From Odontesthes bonariensis (Eukaryota > Chordata > Actinopteri > Atheriniformes > Atherinopsidae), in the NCBI RefSeq assembly GCF_027942865.1, contig NC_134524.1, positions 30,356,536 through 30,420,535 on the forward strand: a stretch of DNA of 64,000 nucleotides. Reading direction: 5' to 3'. How positions within the stretch are numbered: position 1 is the first letter of the stretch; each line of letters starts with the position of its first letter. Both the position numbers and the translations under genes were made by a program. Of the stretch, positions 25,501 to 38,000 are shown one piece after another. Below the pieces are notes generated by a model that was not told the DNA's origin, made no database searches, and was given only the letters and a program-made list of their open reading frames with translations.

Positions 25501-28500
25501 ATATATATATATATATGTTCTCCAGATATGTCTTTGAAACATTTACACAGGTTACAGACTCTGTTTAAATGTCACTGCCTGTGCTTCAGGAATAATGCCC
25601 AACATTGAGACCAAAATCCTGCTGGTCCAGATCTTTGGAGAGAAGAGTCACCCTATGAGAAAGTTCCAGCGCATCATGTACTGGTTCCCCAAGTTCAAGC
25701 ACATAAACCCCTTCCCCATCCCCCAGCAGCTGCCTGAAGACCCAGTGGACCTGGCGCGCCTCAGCCTGACTCGCATCGCCAACGACTTGGACGCCAAAGT
25801 TACTGTCTACCAGGTATAACTAGATTACGCTTGCCTAATTGAATTACACGGAATTCAATTTAACCCTAACCCGAATTCATTGGAATATTCCTTTACTAAT
25901 CTTTGTGGTTTTGCGGTGCTCGGAATCTCAATAAATCATCATAAATGCATTAGGCGATGTGCTTGTAACTTGTCAACTACTTGACATCGTTTGCATTATT
26001 GGCAGATAACAACGATGAATTCTTTGCGTAGAAAAAAAGAAATGGATGGAAACTCAAAGCCAGCATTTTAGCATAGGGCACAGAGAACCAGAATCGCACC
26101 ATCTGCACACTGCAATCCCTCCTCCTTTTTTCTGCTGCTCTTTGTCTGACAGAAGCATGGAGAGATGTTTGAGTGTAGAATATATTCTTACAGCTATGTC
26201 TCAGTGAAACACAGAATACTGCATTCTTGATACTCTAGCTGGGTTTTATTTAGCTCTCCAAGATTTAGTATTTTATTTTCCAGTGATTTCATACTCTCCC
26301 TGACAATTAAGGGAAGTAAATTGTTAACTAATGGCATTAGTTGGGATTTGGAACAATCAATCAGCTTATTGTAACAGGTGTTAAAAGGGAATGAATTCTC
26401 CGGAGAGCTTTTAAGAGGCACGGCATCTAAACCACTGTGGAAAATAAAACGTCTATGGTTTCACAGAAGCTAAGTAGAAAATCTCAAGAACATACAAAGA
26501 ACAGCACAATATGACCGGAGAACCTTTTACCGTCTGCCACACCCATAGCCTAAATGGAAAGCTCTGTCAAAAGTAAACTAACAGATGAGATGAAGCCCTC
26601 TGACTTATACGTTGTGTGTTTATATAAGGAGGATATTTGAAACTACTGCCAGGCAAGGATTAGACATTTTAAGACACGGGAAGTCTCACTTCAGCTTTAT
26701 TCGGTGTGTTGTTCTGGAAAGAGTGGTGTTCATTTTTCTGCTGTTAATGAGAAGCTCGTACAGCTCTCACAAATAGAATTTGAAGCTTCGACTCTTCACT
26801 CTGTTGAGCTGCTTGAGGGGAATGGTGTTCACATAAAGCAGATATGGCAAAGCTTTGAATTTTCGCAGTTCTCATCACAGGGTAGCCCAAATTATTCTTG
26901 CTAATATTTTCTGGAATTTTTAATCAGAGCACCAAGAAAGATCGTGAGATATAAATGATTTTAAAAGATTTTATTGAGTTAATTTCAGTACAGTTTGTTG
27001 TTGTTTTTTTCCTTCTGAGCCTCGCTAATAGTTTCAACTTTGATGTTTAACAATATTATTTTAGGTTGTCCAGATGTTAAAGCACTGTGTTCTGAATTTA
27101 ATGGAACCGAATGAAAGTTTTCGGTCTTGTTGAATGAATCCCAAGAGTTGTGTCACTTAATCTTTCCATAGTTACTTTAGTTTGATATTGTGCTCAATTT
27201 AGAAACTTATCTTTACTAAAAAAAAAATCATCTTTGTTTATTTGCTCTTCCCAACAGCTGCCTTGTACAGACATAACAGAGAGTGGAGAAGAGATAACGC
27301 TTCCACATATAGTAGGTATGAAAGTTTAATCTGCTGCTCGGGCAAAAAGAAAAAGAACTACAACAAAAGAAGGCTATGATCAGAGCATATTATGATAGAG
27401 TTTTACAATTTAAAAACCTTTCCTCTTATTTTTCTTGTTCACTATTATTCATAGCTGAGTTGATAATTGTATGTCTAAATAGTAAGAAAACAGCTGTGTC
27501 ACTGTCTGAATCGTAAGAAGTCATTCTTGTGTTGACACCAGGTACCCAGAGCCCCAGCCAAATGGAGCTGCTGGCCAAACATAATCCAAACAGGCCAGTG
27601 TTCGTGGAGGGCCCTTTTCCCCTCTGGCTGAGGAAGACATGTGTTTACTACTACATCCTCAGAGCGGACCCCACACCACCTGAAGAGCAGGTTGGAAAAT
27701 GTTCTCGTTATCTATCATTAAGTGGTAACAGTTAATGAAAATGACTGCCACTGTTGTTGTGTGAACTATGACTTAAGTCTTAATATATTTGATTAGTTTA
27801 ATTGTTAATTCTTGCATTTTTCTGAATTTTTAAAAAAGCACACAGATTTTTTTTCCGACAGTATGCAGAGCGTTTACACACAGTGCACTTCGCTCCTGCC
27901 CGAGCCGAAATAAGCCGGCCTGAAGCTGATTTTGCTTAAGCTATAAACTCTGTAAATATATAACTTTAGCAACATTTGAAACATTTTCAGGCGAGAAAGT
28001 AGTCGTTTAGACCCCCAACGTGTTGAAAACCTGACAAAATACCGACTATTTACAATTTTGTTCCAACGAATTCGGCACTACTAAAGCTAGCCGCAGTGAG
28101 TAACGCGCTTCCGGTTATTTTCACAAAATGAACCTACCCTCGTTGTAGCTAGCTTGAAACTGCCGTTTTGACAGGAAATGACGATCGGCGACGTCAAGTT
28201 ACGCTGCATCTTGGGTAGTTTAAGTATGACAAGTGATGCATACCCAACATTTCGGCGAATCTAGTATGCATCCGGGAACTTAAAAAAAGTTAAAGGTAGT
28301 GGGAGTAGTAGGCGGTTTCGAACACAGCCATTGAGAAGAAACCAATCGTCATAGCTGGACAAGTGGGTCATAGTGGCGAGCAGGAGGAAGCCGGAGTACC
28401 CGGAGAGAACCCACGTATACACAGGGAGAACATGCCAACTCCGCACAGAAACTCACCAGCCCGGATTTGAACCAGGAACCCTCTTGCTGTGAGGTGACTG

Positions 28501-29893
28501 TGCTAACCACCTAGCCACTGTGCAACTGACCGTGTAAACTTGTGTGATGTAAATAACAGACTTTTCGATATAGCCAGAGAAGTTGGTTGCAATAATGGAC
28601 GGCTACTGTTCTCTGAGAATAAATGAAAAAGCAAGAAAAGCACAAAAATTTCTTTGCGACCCAAGAACCGAATGGTTAGTACGTGTAATGGTACCCAAAA
28701 TAAGTTTTTGGTTTCCAAATCTAATCCTCAGTGTAAATCTCCATCCATTGTCATCCGCTTCTCTGAGGCAACGAGTTCAGCAGAGAAATCCTGACATCCC
28801 TATACCCAGCAACACTCTCCAGCTCCTCCCGAGGCCTTCTCAGGCCAGAAGGGACATATAATCCCTCCAGTGAGTCCTGGGTCTGCCTCCTCTCAATAGG
28901 ATGTGCCTGGAAAACCTCCAAAGGGAGGCGACAAAGAGGCATCCTAACCAGATATATCCACCTCAGCTGGCTCCCTTTGGATGTGGAGGAGCAGCGGCTC
29001 TACACTGAGTTCCCTCCAGATGGCCGAGCTCCTCACCCTATCTCCAACCCTGAGCCCAGCCACCAAGGAGATCCATTTCAGCCGCTTGTATCCACCATCT
29101 CGTTCTTTGGCTCACTACCCAGATCTTGTGACCATAGGTGAGGGTTGGAACAAAGATGGAGCAGTAAACTGAAAGCTTTGCCTTCCAGCTCAGTGGACTG
29201 GAGTAGCGCCTTCGTGACCGCTGAAGCTCCGATCCGTCTGTCCATCTCTAACTCCAAGCTGCCATCACTCGTGAACAAGATACCAGATACTTAAGCTCCT
29301 CTGCCTGAGGCAGGGACTCATCCCCAACCCGGAAACAGCATTTCTCCTTTTTCAGTGTGAATCTGAATGGTATTTCCTTTTGGCACTCACTGACCAGTTA
29401 CTGTTTCTTCTTATAGGTAGAGGAGCCCTATGATCCAGAGAGGTGTTTTGACTATCCTCTGCAACTGGAGCTCGATTTGGATCGTGATTTAGGGGACGAC
29501 GAGAGCTTTGATGTGGAAGACTGTAAGATATCTGCAACCTCGTAACTTATGACAATCATGTTTATTGGAATAATTAATTTACAGTGTATTATATATGTGT
29601 CCATCTTTTCAGTGGATGAGGGTCCGGTCTTGGCTATTTGTATGACCAGTCAGGGAGACCAGGCCACTCTCAACCAGTGGATCTCTGGCCTCCAGCAGAA
29701 CAACCCCATCCTGGGCGAAGTCCCTACCCTGTTCCGACTGAATGCTGGACCCCGGGAACTGCAAGGGGCAGCTGACACTGACTCTGACTCAGGCCATAGC
29801 CATCAGTCTCATCCAGACACCCAAACAGAAGATCCAGAGTCTGAAGCTATACTGGAAGTGGAGCCCAAGAGAAGCCGTGGGATGAAGCAGTAA
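22570..29893 (+). CDS. ecsit: ECSIT, Toll-pathway and mitochondrial complex I assembly factor
   Basis: Seven coding exons join in phase with GT-AG borders: 22570-22710, 25018-25423, 25590-25813, 27258-27315, 27542-27690, 29417-29522 and 29613-29893 (stop). They sum to 1365 nt, or 454 residues, close to the roughly 430 of human ECSIT. The start is the only ATG that opens an Arg/Leu-rich, acid-poor leader ([20 protein letters not shown]), as expected for a mitochondrial presequence. Exons 2-3 carry the conserved ECSIT core, for example [20 protein letters not shown] and [20 protein letters not shown]. Exon 5 holds the [15 protein letters not shown] segment, and the last exon gives [19 protein letters not shown] followed by an acidic Ser-rich tail. 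Known of the family: it bridges TRAF6 and MAP3K1 in Toll/IL-1 signalling, takes part in BMP/SMAD signalling, and works with NDUFAF1 and ACAD9 in complex I assembly. Introns 1 and 5 carry several transposons. Recognition is firm; exon edges are from splice consensus and phase only. Confidence 0.95.
22811..23453. mobile_element. hAT-like miniature element in ecsit intron 1 (643 bp)
   Basis: Ends TAGGGTTGCCAACT and AGTTGGCAACGCTA are inverted (one mismatch), with a perfect 8-bp duplication TGTAAGAA at 22803-22810 and 23454-23461. No transposase inside. Confidence 0.85.
24045..24732. mobile_element. TTAA-flanked foldback element in ecsit intron 1 (688 bp)
   Basis: It begins AGGGATAGTTC and ends GAACTATCCCT, flanked by TTAA at 24041-24044 and 24733-24736. 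The two arms, of about 300 bases each, are nearly exact complements (for example GTATTACTCTTTTGAACGCA at right and its complement at left), around a centre near 24345-24425. TTAA plus AGG ends suggest Kolobok. The transcribed intron would form a long double-stranded hairpin. Confidence 0.88.
27840..28370. other. CG-richer tract in ecsit intron 5, probable repeat
   Basis: The composition differs from neighbouring intron sequence and no exon was found. It reads like an old miniature transposon, but I could not match its ends. Confidence 0.3.
28715..29345 (-). mobile_element. LINE reverse-transcriptase C-terminal fragment in ecsit intron 5
   Basis: On the minus strand, the pieces [20 protein letters not shown], then [12 protein letters not shown], then [15 protein letters not shown] appear in different frames in the order expected at the end of a non-LTR reverse transcriptase common in fish. 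Frame shifts and stops are frequent. It lies antisense to ecsit between exons 5 and 6. Confidence 0.65.
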
Positions 29894-29918
29894 ACTCCGA
29901 CCAGGAAAAAATCCAAAC

Positions 29919-29940
29919 TTTCTTTCTTTCTTTCTTTCTT
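29919..29940 (+). repeat. (TTTC)n microsatellite in the ecsit 3' UTR
   Basis: About five tandem TTTC units, 26 bases past the stop. Confidence 0.9.
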
Positions 29941-30056
29941 ATTTAGGAGTATTTATCCAGACTGGGCAGAGTTGGGACTATTGTGAGATATAGATTAATT
30001 TGAAGTCCAAATACAGCAGCATCTAAAAGGAAAGTGTTGAAAAGGTTCAGTTCTTC

Positions 30057-30062
30057 AATAAA
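30057..30062 (+). terminator. ecsit: Probable ecsit polyadenylation signal
   Basis: The first AATAAA after the ecsit stop lies 164 bases downstream, in an overlapping AATAAATAA context. A TTTC repeat (about 29919-29940) sits between the stop and the signal. Transcript ends were not seen, so this is a motif call. Confidence 0.5.
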
Positions 30063-30820
30063 TAAGCAAAACTACATTTTGTGCTTCTTTTTGTTACCAT
30101 CTGAAACATATTCTATCCACACTATAGCATCTTGTTCTCTATAATTTGTGATATTCCTCTCAAGCAGGAGTCAGAACTGACAGACGTTGTTGCACTTTGA
30201 GGGGCCACATGATGAGAAGGTTGGAAACCACTCATCTAAGGTATTAGCAGGTGATACTGCTGACACGTGGAGATAGAAAAGGTGCACTGGAATATCGAAA
30301 TGCTGCAAACTATCCACAAAGGGTGCCATTTCAACTTCTGTTTAAAAGATTCTAGCTTTGCAGTTATTGATCCAGATAACGAGGGATGGTCACTGTCTGA
30401 GACCACCACCAGAGTCATTGTTTCCAGGACTTTTACTCGCCTTGCATCTGATTTCAAGTGTGTTCGGTCCAACAGTAAATGTGAATGCTGGTGTAACAGA
30501 AGGACACAACTCAAATAAAATCCTATATTTTGTACAAAGAGTTAGTAGTTCAATGATCAAGACCAAAAATATGTGTGAAATATATATTCTTCACTGTATT
30601 TAACAGAACCTCGTCTTATTTATTTTGTAACGTTTTTAAAATTGCCATATGTTCAGATTATTTTCAGGTTTACTTGATCATTTTGAATATATCTGATCTT
30701 TAGGGCCAAGCTATGAAATGAAATAAATGAAGCGGTTTAAAACCATTTCTTTAATCTTCAGTAGAAATGAGATGGTTATTGTACAAAAGATGTCAGAGAA
30801 AAGCCCAAATGTAGAAAAGG

Positions 30821-32047
30821 TTTATTACTGAAAGGCAAAGAAAAGAATCTCTTCTGGTAAACAAGTCAACGTTACATTCCAAGAAAGTGAATTAACTCGG
30901 TCACTTCCAGCTCTTTTACCGTGTTGTAGCTGTATATTAAGTGTTCTCAACCACAGTTTTGTGCTCAAACAGGAGATTTTTTTTCAGCATTTTATGCTTC
31001 ATGAAAATCATAAAAAAGATGGGAATGCATTCCAAAACTCAACTGATATACCACAGTTCATTCATTAACTACTCATGCAGAAAAGCCTTAGGATCTTCAA
31101 TGCTTACAAATGAAAATATTTTACTTCTCTAACATGGAACTATCTACGGATATTAACTATGCATCATCAGTTATAGAAGGAGATTCAATAAATATCAAAT
31201 ATAAATATTGTCGCGAGAAAAAAAACAACTTAAAAGCCCAATAAAAGTAACAATTGGCCACTCATTACCACCTTTGTATTTTTTGTATATACAGGGTAGA
31301 TTTCATCTTGAATGGTGAAGCCTAAATGAACTGCAAGGAGATTTTTGTTAAAAGGTGAGTAAGTTACTGTAAAAAGTCATCTCAATACAGAAAGCTGTTG
31401 TTTGGGAATAAATTGTATATAAGGTTCGGGGGGCTGAAGGGCAGCTCATACGAAAAAGGATGTGAAAGAGTTCCAGGCAGCTGAGAAAGGAGCCAGTAAA
31501 CAGCAAGGGTCTAAACAGTATGTTACCTGAATGCAAGCCTGCAAGTAAAGCAGGTAAAACTCAGATCGTGAAATGTATTTCTTTCCTGTGTTTTCTTTTT
31601 TTCAAACACCTGGCTGATTCAAGTGTTTAAATCTAATCTAAAAGAAAAAGCTGCTGGAATAGATTGATCTTATTAATGTTAAATTGTTACGCAGGTTTCA
31701 GTTGTATGTATACAACAGAGATATGTTGAAATGCATAATCACTGAATGTCCAAGTGTCTCGGGCATTTTTTCAAATATTTCACATAAATATAACATCTGA
31801 GTTGAGGCAGCAACAATAGAAAAAAAAACAGAAAAAAAAGCTTTATACGGCCTTTCATAAGCCCACATCATATATTGTAGAAAATGAGGTAAATTTGATT
31901 TGGGACTCAATTTTCCCAGTACAGCATTTTTAAGGTGACTTTTTTGTGAAAGTAAATAAATAAACAATACAGTATTGATAAGACAAATAAAATAAGGGTT
32001 TTCTCTCCTAGTATTCAGGTGACCCCTGCACTCTTGTCCTTTGCTCA
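30821..32047 (-). other. spindoc: 3' UTR and poly(A) signal of the spindoc-like gene
   Basis: After the stop at 32050-32048 the minus strand has no further coding signal. An AATAAA on the minus strand lies at 30826-30821, which would give a 3' UTR of about 1.2 kb ending about 760 bases from the ecsit poly(A) signal on the other strand, so the two genes converge. Other AT-rich near-signals lie within, so the true end is uncertain. Confidence 0.45.
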
Positions 32048-35000
32048 TCACTTCCTGTGTGTTTCTGCAAAACAAGTCAGAAAAGGTTGACAAATTAAAA
32101 AAAAAAAAAGAATAGTGTTAAATAGACAAACAACACTAATGACTCTACCATTCAGATCAATAAATAAATAGCTTAAATGTAGTGGAAAGCAAGAGATCAA
32201 GTTCCCAAATTGGGGTTTTAACATTAAAATGTTTAGAAAGAAAAATAAACAATAGAACCACATAACTGGGAGGGGGGGCAGGGGTTGAGGAGGAAAATAT
32301 ACAGCCAGATTGGGAAAATCTTACACAAATGGTGCTCAAAGTAAGTTATACAGTATCACGTTTCAGTGCAGCTCATATGGACTGCTTGAACTACCTCACA
32401 GGCTTACCTCTATAAGACTTACAAAAGGGGCTAAGTAAGTGCAAGACTGAAAAGCACGACCCTAGATGAAAGGTTATGACAGCTACAACTTTAAAAGCTC
32501 GAGTAAAGTCAGCAAAATGGATGGCATGCCTATCTAATAGTAAAATATATAGGTCATAAAACAACTCAAACCCCCCCAAAATGTGCCACTTCAACAAATG
32601 CTATATTATGGATTTTTACATCTTGGCACTTGACAGTTAAAACAGTTTGTTAAAACATCTTCTCAACTGAAGAATTTGATTACAATTGATTTGAACTGTA
32701 TCATTCGAATCTCATTTGACCCCCCCCCAACCATGAAAGGGAAAAAGATAGTTAGTGGAGGCCAAATTAGTGCTGAAAGGAGAGTGGACAGAAATTAGAC
32801 AAGATTATTGCAAATGATGCCGTCTTGTCTCTGTGAGCATTGCGGGTGAAAAGTCTGATGCGGACATAAACCGAGGCAAAACCCAATCTAACTGACAGGA
32901 GTGGTCACAGTGGTCTCGTTTCACCTCCACAGTAGGAAATGCCTCCTCAAGACGTCATCGCCTCCAAAGCGCTTATGATTGGGGTTGATGCAGGAATTTA
33001 TTTAGCTAATTCTATCATTTTTTTAATAATAAAGTTAATAAACTACAACCTTTTCTTTTTTTATCAGGCCAGATAATCTTAAAGTTAATATCCATGTCAC
33101 ATCAATGGATTTTCTCAGAACCTTCATACATGCTTTAAAATGACTTCCTTTCTGCCACACCACACAGTTCAGACGTATTATATATTCCCTGGGACCTGAT
33201 CGATCAAAATACTTTTATTAATAAAATATCCCCCCTTTCTAAATGAATTAATTTAGCCTATTAAGCATTTCTGCTCTGTATGCATACGTTTTGCCCAACT
33301 AGAGTCACTATGACAGACATGAGCTTTAGCCTCCTTACTCCCTACATCAGCCATGGTACCCAACTCCAACATTTTAAAAGTTATTTTGATGAATGAGCAT
33401 TAAGCAGTTTCTAGAGTCTAATGTAGAGACCTGTTCACTCTTGTCACAGACAGCATTTCAGCATGTTAAGAAGAAATTCTAACTTGCAACGATGGTCTTC
33501 AGCCCACAGAAGTAATGATGGGTTACTGAGTGCACTAGTTCAATGAGAACTAACAGGAGAGATCATATTTCTCCAGTTTTAGCTTCTCTTCATTGGCTCC
33601 CTGTTAAATTCAGAATAGAATTTAAGATTCTTCTCCTTACGTATAAAGCTCTTAATGACCGAGCTCCATCATATCTTAAAGATCTCATTAAAAGATATTT
33701 TCCTAACAGAGCACTTCGTTCCCAAACTGCAGGTTTACTTGAGGTTCCCAGAGTTTCTAAAAGTAGAATGGGAGGCAGAGCCTTCAGTTATCAGGCCCCT
33801 CTCTTGTGGAATAAGCTGCCAGTAAATGTCCGGGAAGCAGACACCCTTTCCACTTTTAAGACCAGGCTTAAAACTTTTTTTTCTGATAAAGCTTATAGTT
33901 GGATGGCTCAGGTGATCCTGAAACATCCCATAGTTAAGCTGCTATAGGCCTAGACTGCTGGGGGGCCTCATCTGTCACACCTTTCCTCACTTTACTCTCT
34001 TTTTCCCCCGTTTAATTTCTCAAATGATATTATGTACATGTGACATTATTGTGGTGATTAACTCGTGTTTCCCTGTTCCAACAGATATCCTTTGAATGGT
34101 GTTACAGTGTCCCCCCCCTTTCTGTCTTCTCAAACCCCAGCTGGTCGAGGCGGATGGCCACCCTTCCTGAGTCTGGTTCTGCCAGAGGTTTCTTCCTGTT
34201 AAAAGGGAGTCGTTTCTCTCCACAGTCGCCTCAGGCACGCTCAGGACGGGAGATTGGACTGAGTACAAGTTTTTTGTAAATTATGATTACAATTAATTGA
34301 ATTCCAATTGGCTTGAATTGGACTTTATTATTGAAGTGCCTTGAGATGACATTTGTTGTATTTGGCGCTATATAAATAAAAATGAATTGAATTGAACTAG
34401 GTTTTGAGATTTAAAAGTCATACATTGTCCACTGTCTTGATACTTCCTAAATGTAGGTTATGGTATTTAATATTGATTCCAACCAAAGTTTTAACAACCA
34501 TAACTAGCCTATGAACGATATTTTAAAATGTACCCTACACGCGTAGACTCCCTGAAGGGACAGCGTACCTGTCAGAGCCCCGCTGTGCTGCTGCAGCTGG
34601 CTGGTGAAAAAGCGCTCCCGCTGAGACACCTGCTCGTCCCAAGCCTCCAGTATCCGCTGCTTCTCCTTGGGTTCCAGCGTCAGTGTGTGGGGGTGGGTCT
34701 CATCAATGTGGGCCCTCACTCCCTCCAGGTTGTGAGAGTACTGCAGCTCCCCACACACCATACACACCAGCAGCTGGTTGAGAGGATCGTAGTCCATGAG
34801 GTAGCGGCTCCTCCACACACTGTCTGAGAGAGCACCTTCCTCATCGTTATTATCCTCATAGTCATCAAACAGAAGCTCAGACTCATCTGCAGAAGTGAGA
34901 CAAAACATTTATGTGAGCCACCTTCACCATTTTTCTGTGCATTCTTTAAGGTTTCAAGAGACATATTTGATACTTCACCTTCTACCGGTGCTCCATAATT

Positions 35001-38000
35001 GGAGAATGGAAAAGGTTCTGGGTCAGGGTCCAATGACATGCTAAGAGAAAGAGATTCCATTATCATCCTAAGTGGGGCTGACAGGAAAAATACCATAAAG
35101 AGACAAAACAAGACCTCCCACCTCATCAGATGTTCTGACTTCTCAGAGGGGTTCACCCACTGACCAGAGTCCTACAGGATTAGACAGAGAGAACAAAATA
35201 TCTGGCTTTGAGAAAAAGTACTCTACAGCACTAACCCAGTTCACCATTTTCCACCTATTCAGTATGACAACGAAATAAATAGAATCTTATATCGTTTTTC
35301 TAATTTAGAGAATGACAAATCGTAAATTGTAACAATGAATGCATGTTAAAACTTTATGGAATCACAAGAAAAGATCAAGTCTACATCTTCTCTTATCCTT
35401 TCTCTATAGCTGTTAAGTGCCTCTATGTTTAAATTACATTACATTACATTACGGTCATTTTGCAGACGCTTTTATCCAAAGCGACTTACAATTAGTGTGT
35501 TCCACATCGGTAGGCAAAAGAACTTCAGGTCACAAGAAATCACAAGTGCATTTCCTTCCAAAACCAAACAGCTGAGAGCATAACTAGTGCTCGAGTAAGT
35601 GCAGTAAGTTAGGTACCTAGACAAATGGGAAGACAATTTAGAAAACAAAGACAATTTAGGAAACTGTCTTTGTTTTCTAAATTAGGAAAAAGTGTATTGG
35701 GGCTAGGCTAGTGGCTAACCCAACCCAGTCGGTTATCCCCACCATCATACTGGCCAATGTACACTTTTTGCACAACAAGCTGGGCTACATCCATCTACTT
35801 CGCTCAACATCAAAGGCTGTGAGAGAACCCTGTGTTTTGGTATTTGTGGGAACATGGCTCAATGATAGCGTTCCAGACTGCGCCATTCAGCTCGACAGGC
35901 TAACATGCTACAGGGTACACAGAGCGCTCGTGTTTATTTTGTGCAACTTTCTAAAGATTTTGCTTTCATTTATGATTACTGCAGCTCTTCAGTTGCTTTG
36001 TGTGTTGCTTGATTGTCATTGTCATCTCTGGTTAGTTCTCTCTGTGGTGGAATTGTGCACCTTTGTAATTCTTATAAAAGTGAGGTCCACATATATGTTT
36101 GACAGTGAGTGCATAATTTTGCCTGCTTACCTCACAAAATTGGAATGAAAATGTGACTGAGGCAGACTCTCAACTTTATCTTTTTTTAAAACCAACCGTG
36201 AATTAGAGCTGAAAGAAAAAAATGCTATAGTTCTGCAAGATTACACACCATGTCAATGCCAAAACAATTATGGACATGGTTGTAAGTCTCTTAGGTTAGT
36301 TTGTGTATGACTGTTGTCATTTTGCATGTCTTTATTTCTATTCAATTAATTTTTTAATAAGAAATATTAGCGACTTTTTAAAAAAGCCCAGGGGACCATG
36401 GAGCCAGAAGACTTCTAGACCTCTGGACATGTGCCCATTCATTATGATATTCCTAGTAGAATCACTCAGTTTGAACTGCATTCTGCCATATATGGTCTGA
36501 AGGAACTTTGTTATTTATCCAGTGATGTCATCGGTGTAATCATGGCTTGGATTTGTCAATATAGACTTGTAATGGAAGACATGTGTTACAACTGGGAGTA
36601 AGCAGCTTACAAACAGACAGCATCTGGCAGTAGTATTGCAATTGGAAGATCTAGTATTGCTAGAACTTGATCCATACTAGTATACCATTTTCAGAATTCA
36701 GTCAATAAAGCAAAAAAAAAATCTGAGTTTGGTTTCTGTTAGTTTTGTCTGGTCTATTTTCGAATGCACGTTTTCTTGCAATCTGTCACTCTCTAACTTG
36801 GTATCAAGGTTTATGTTTGGCAAAGAAGTCTTGAGTTTCCTCTTTTCAGTATGAACAAAACCTAAGTGGTGTTTGATTATGGGTAATCTGTGTTTTGATA
36901 ATTAAATTAGAACATAAACAGAAAGTCTGCAGACCCCTTCAAGTTTTCCACAATTTTCCATGTCATGTTTCGAACTCTAATTTTTGAAAAATATTCTACA
37001 TGCTTCTAACAATTTGACTTGTGTCCACCGGTCCCCAATGGAGTTGTGTCATGGAATGGTTGTGGGTAAAGATACTAGAGATATTCTGCTGAATGCAAAG
37101 TGCACAAAAACACAGTTTTCCATTGTTCATCAGTAGAGGATTAGCAAATCTGGCTGTTCAGTCAAACTCAGTCAATGGCAACGTCTAACTCAGGTGGCAA
37201 ACCAATCATGAATGAGATCCAGTTCTTTGATAGAGAGCTGCACTGAAACTCAACCATTAGTGTAGCACTGCACCGATCAAACTTTTAAAGAATAGTGGTC
37301 AGACAGAAGTCCTTCCGAACTGAAAGGTACTGACAATCAGCTGTTCTAAAAGGCACCAACATGACACCAAGACCACATGAAGCAGAATCATCTGGTCTGA
37401 GGAAGAATTGAAGACTGAGCTAATTGCCAGTTGTTATATTTATGCATGACGGAAACCAATCTTTGAGTACCTGATTCATAACTATCCCTAAAGTCAAATG
37501 TAGTGATGGTAGCATTTTTCTGTGGGGATGTTTTTCTGAGACATGGGCCAGAAGACTAGCCAGGCCCAGGATAGAGTGAAAGATAGATGCAGAACAAAAC
37601 AGTGCAGTCAAAGGTGAAAACCTTTTTCCAGAGCACTCAAGATCTCAGGCTGGAGCAAAGGTTTACATTTTAGCAAGACAATGACCGAAGAACCCAGTTC
37701 TGTACCTGAATCTAGCAGAGCATGTCTGCAAAGATCTTAAAATGTGCACTCAAACTGTCCATCCAATGAGGATGAACTTTAATATTTCTGTCTAGAATGG
37801 GAGAAAGTTTCGAGAAAAAGAAGTGCCAAACCTTTTTTTTCCCAAGAAGACTTGAAGCTGTCATTGTGGCATTAGAGACACCAGTGACCACAGTCAAATG
37901 CATTCCAGGGGCCAGAGCGGGCGACGCAGAATCCTATTTAAAACTGCTGGCTAAGGATAAGCGTAAATACAGTAAAATAGTTATTCACGTTGGCGGTAAT

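Noticed and set aside
33543-33947. A host gene of 134 codons
   Set aside because: It matches the C-terminus of an L2-group reverse transcriptase and has a second copy at 1100-1430.
34528-34827. A 99-codon plus-strand frame
   Set aside because: It is the antisense shadow of the zinc-finger exon.
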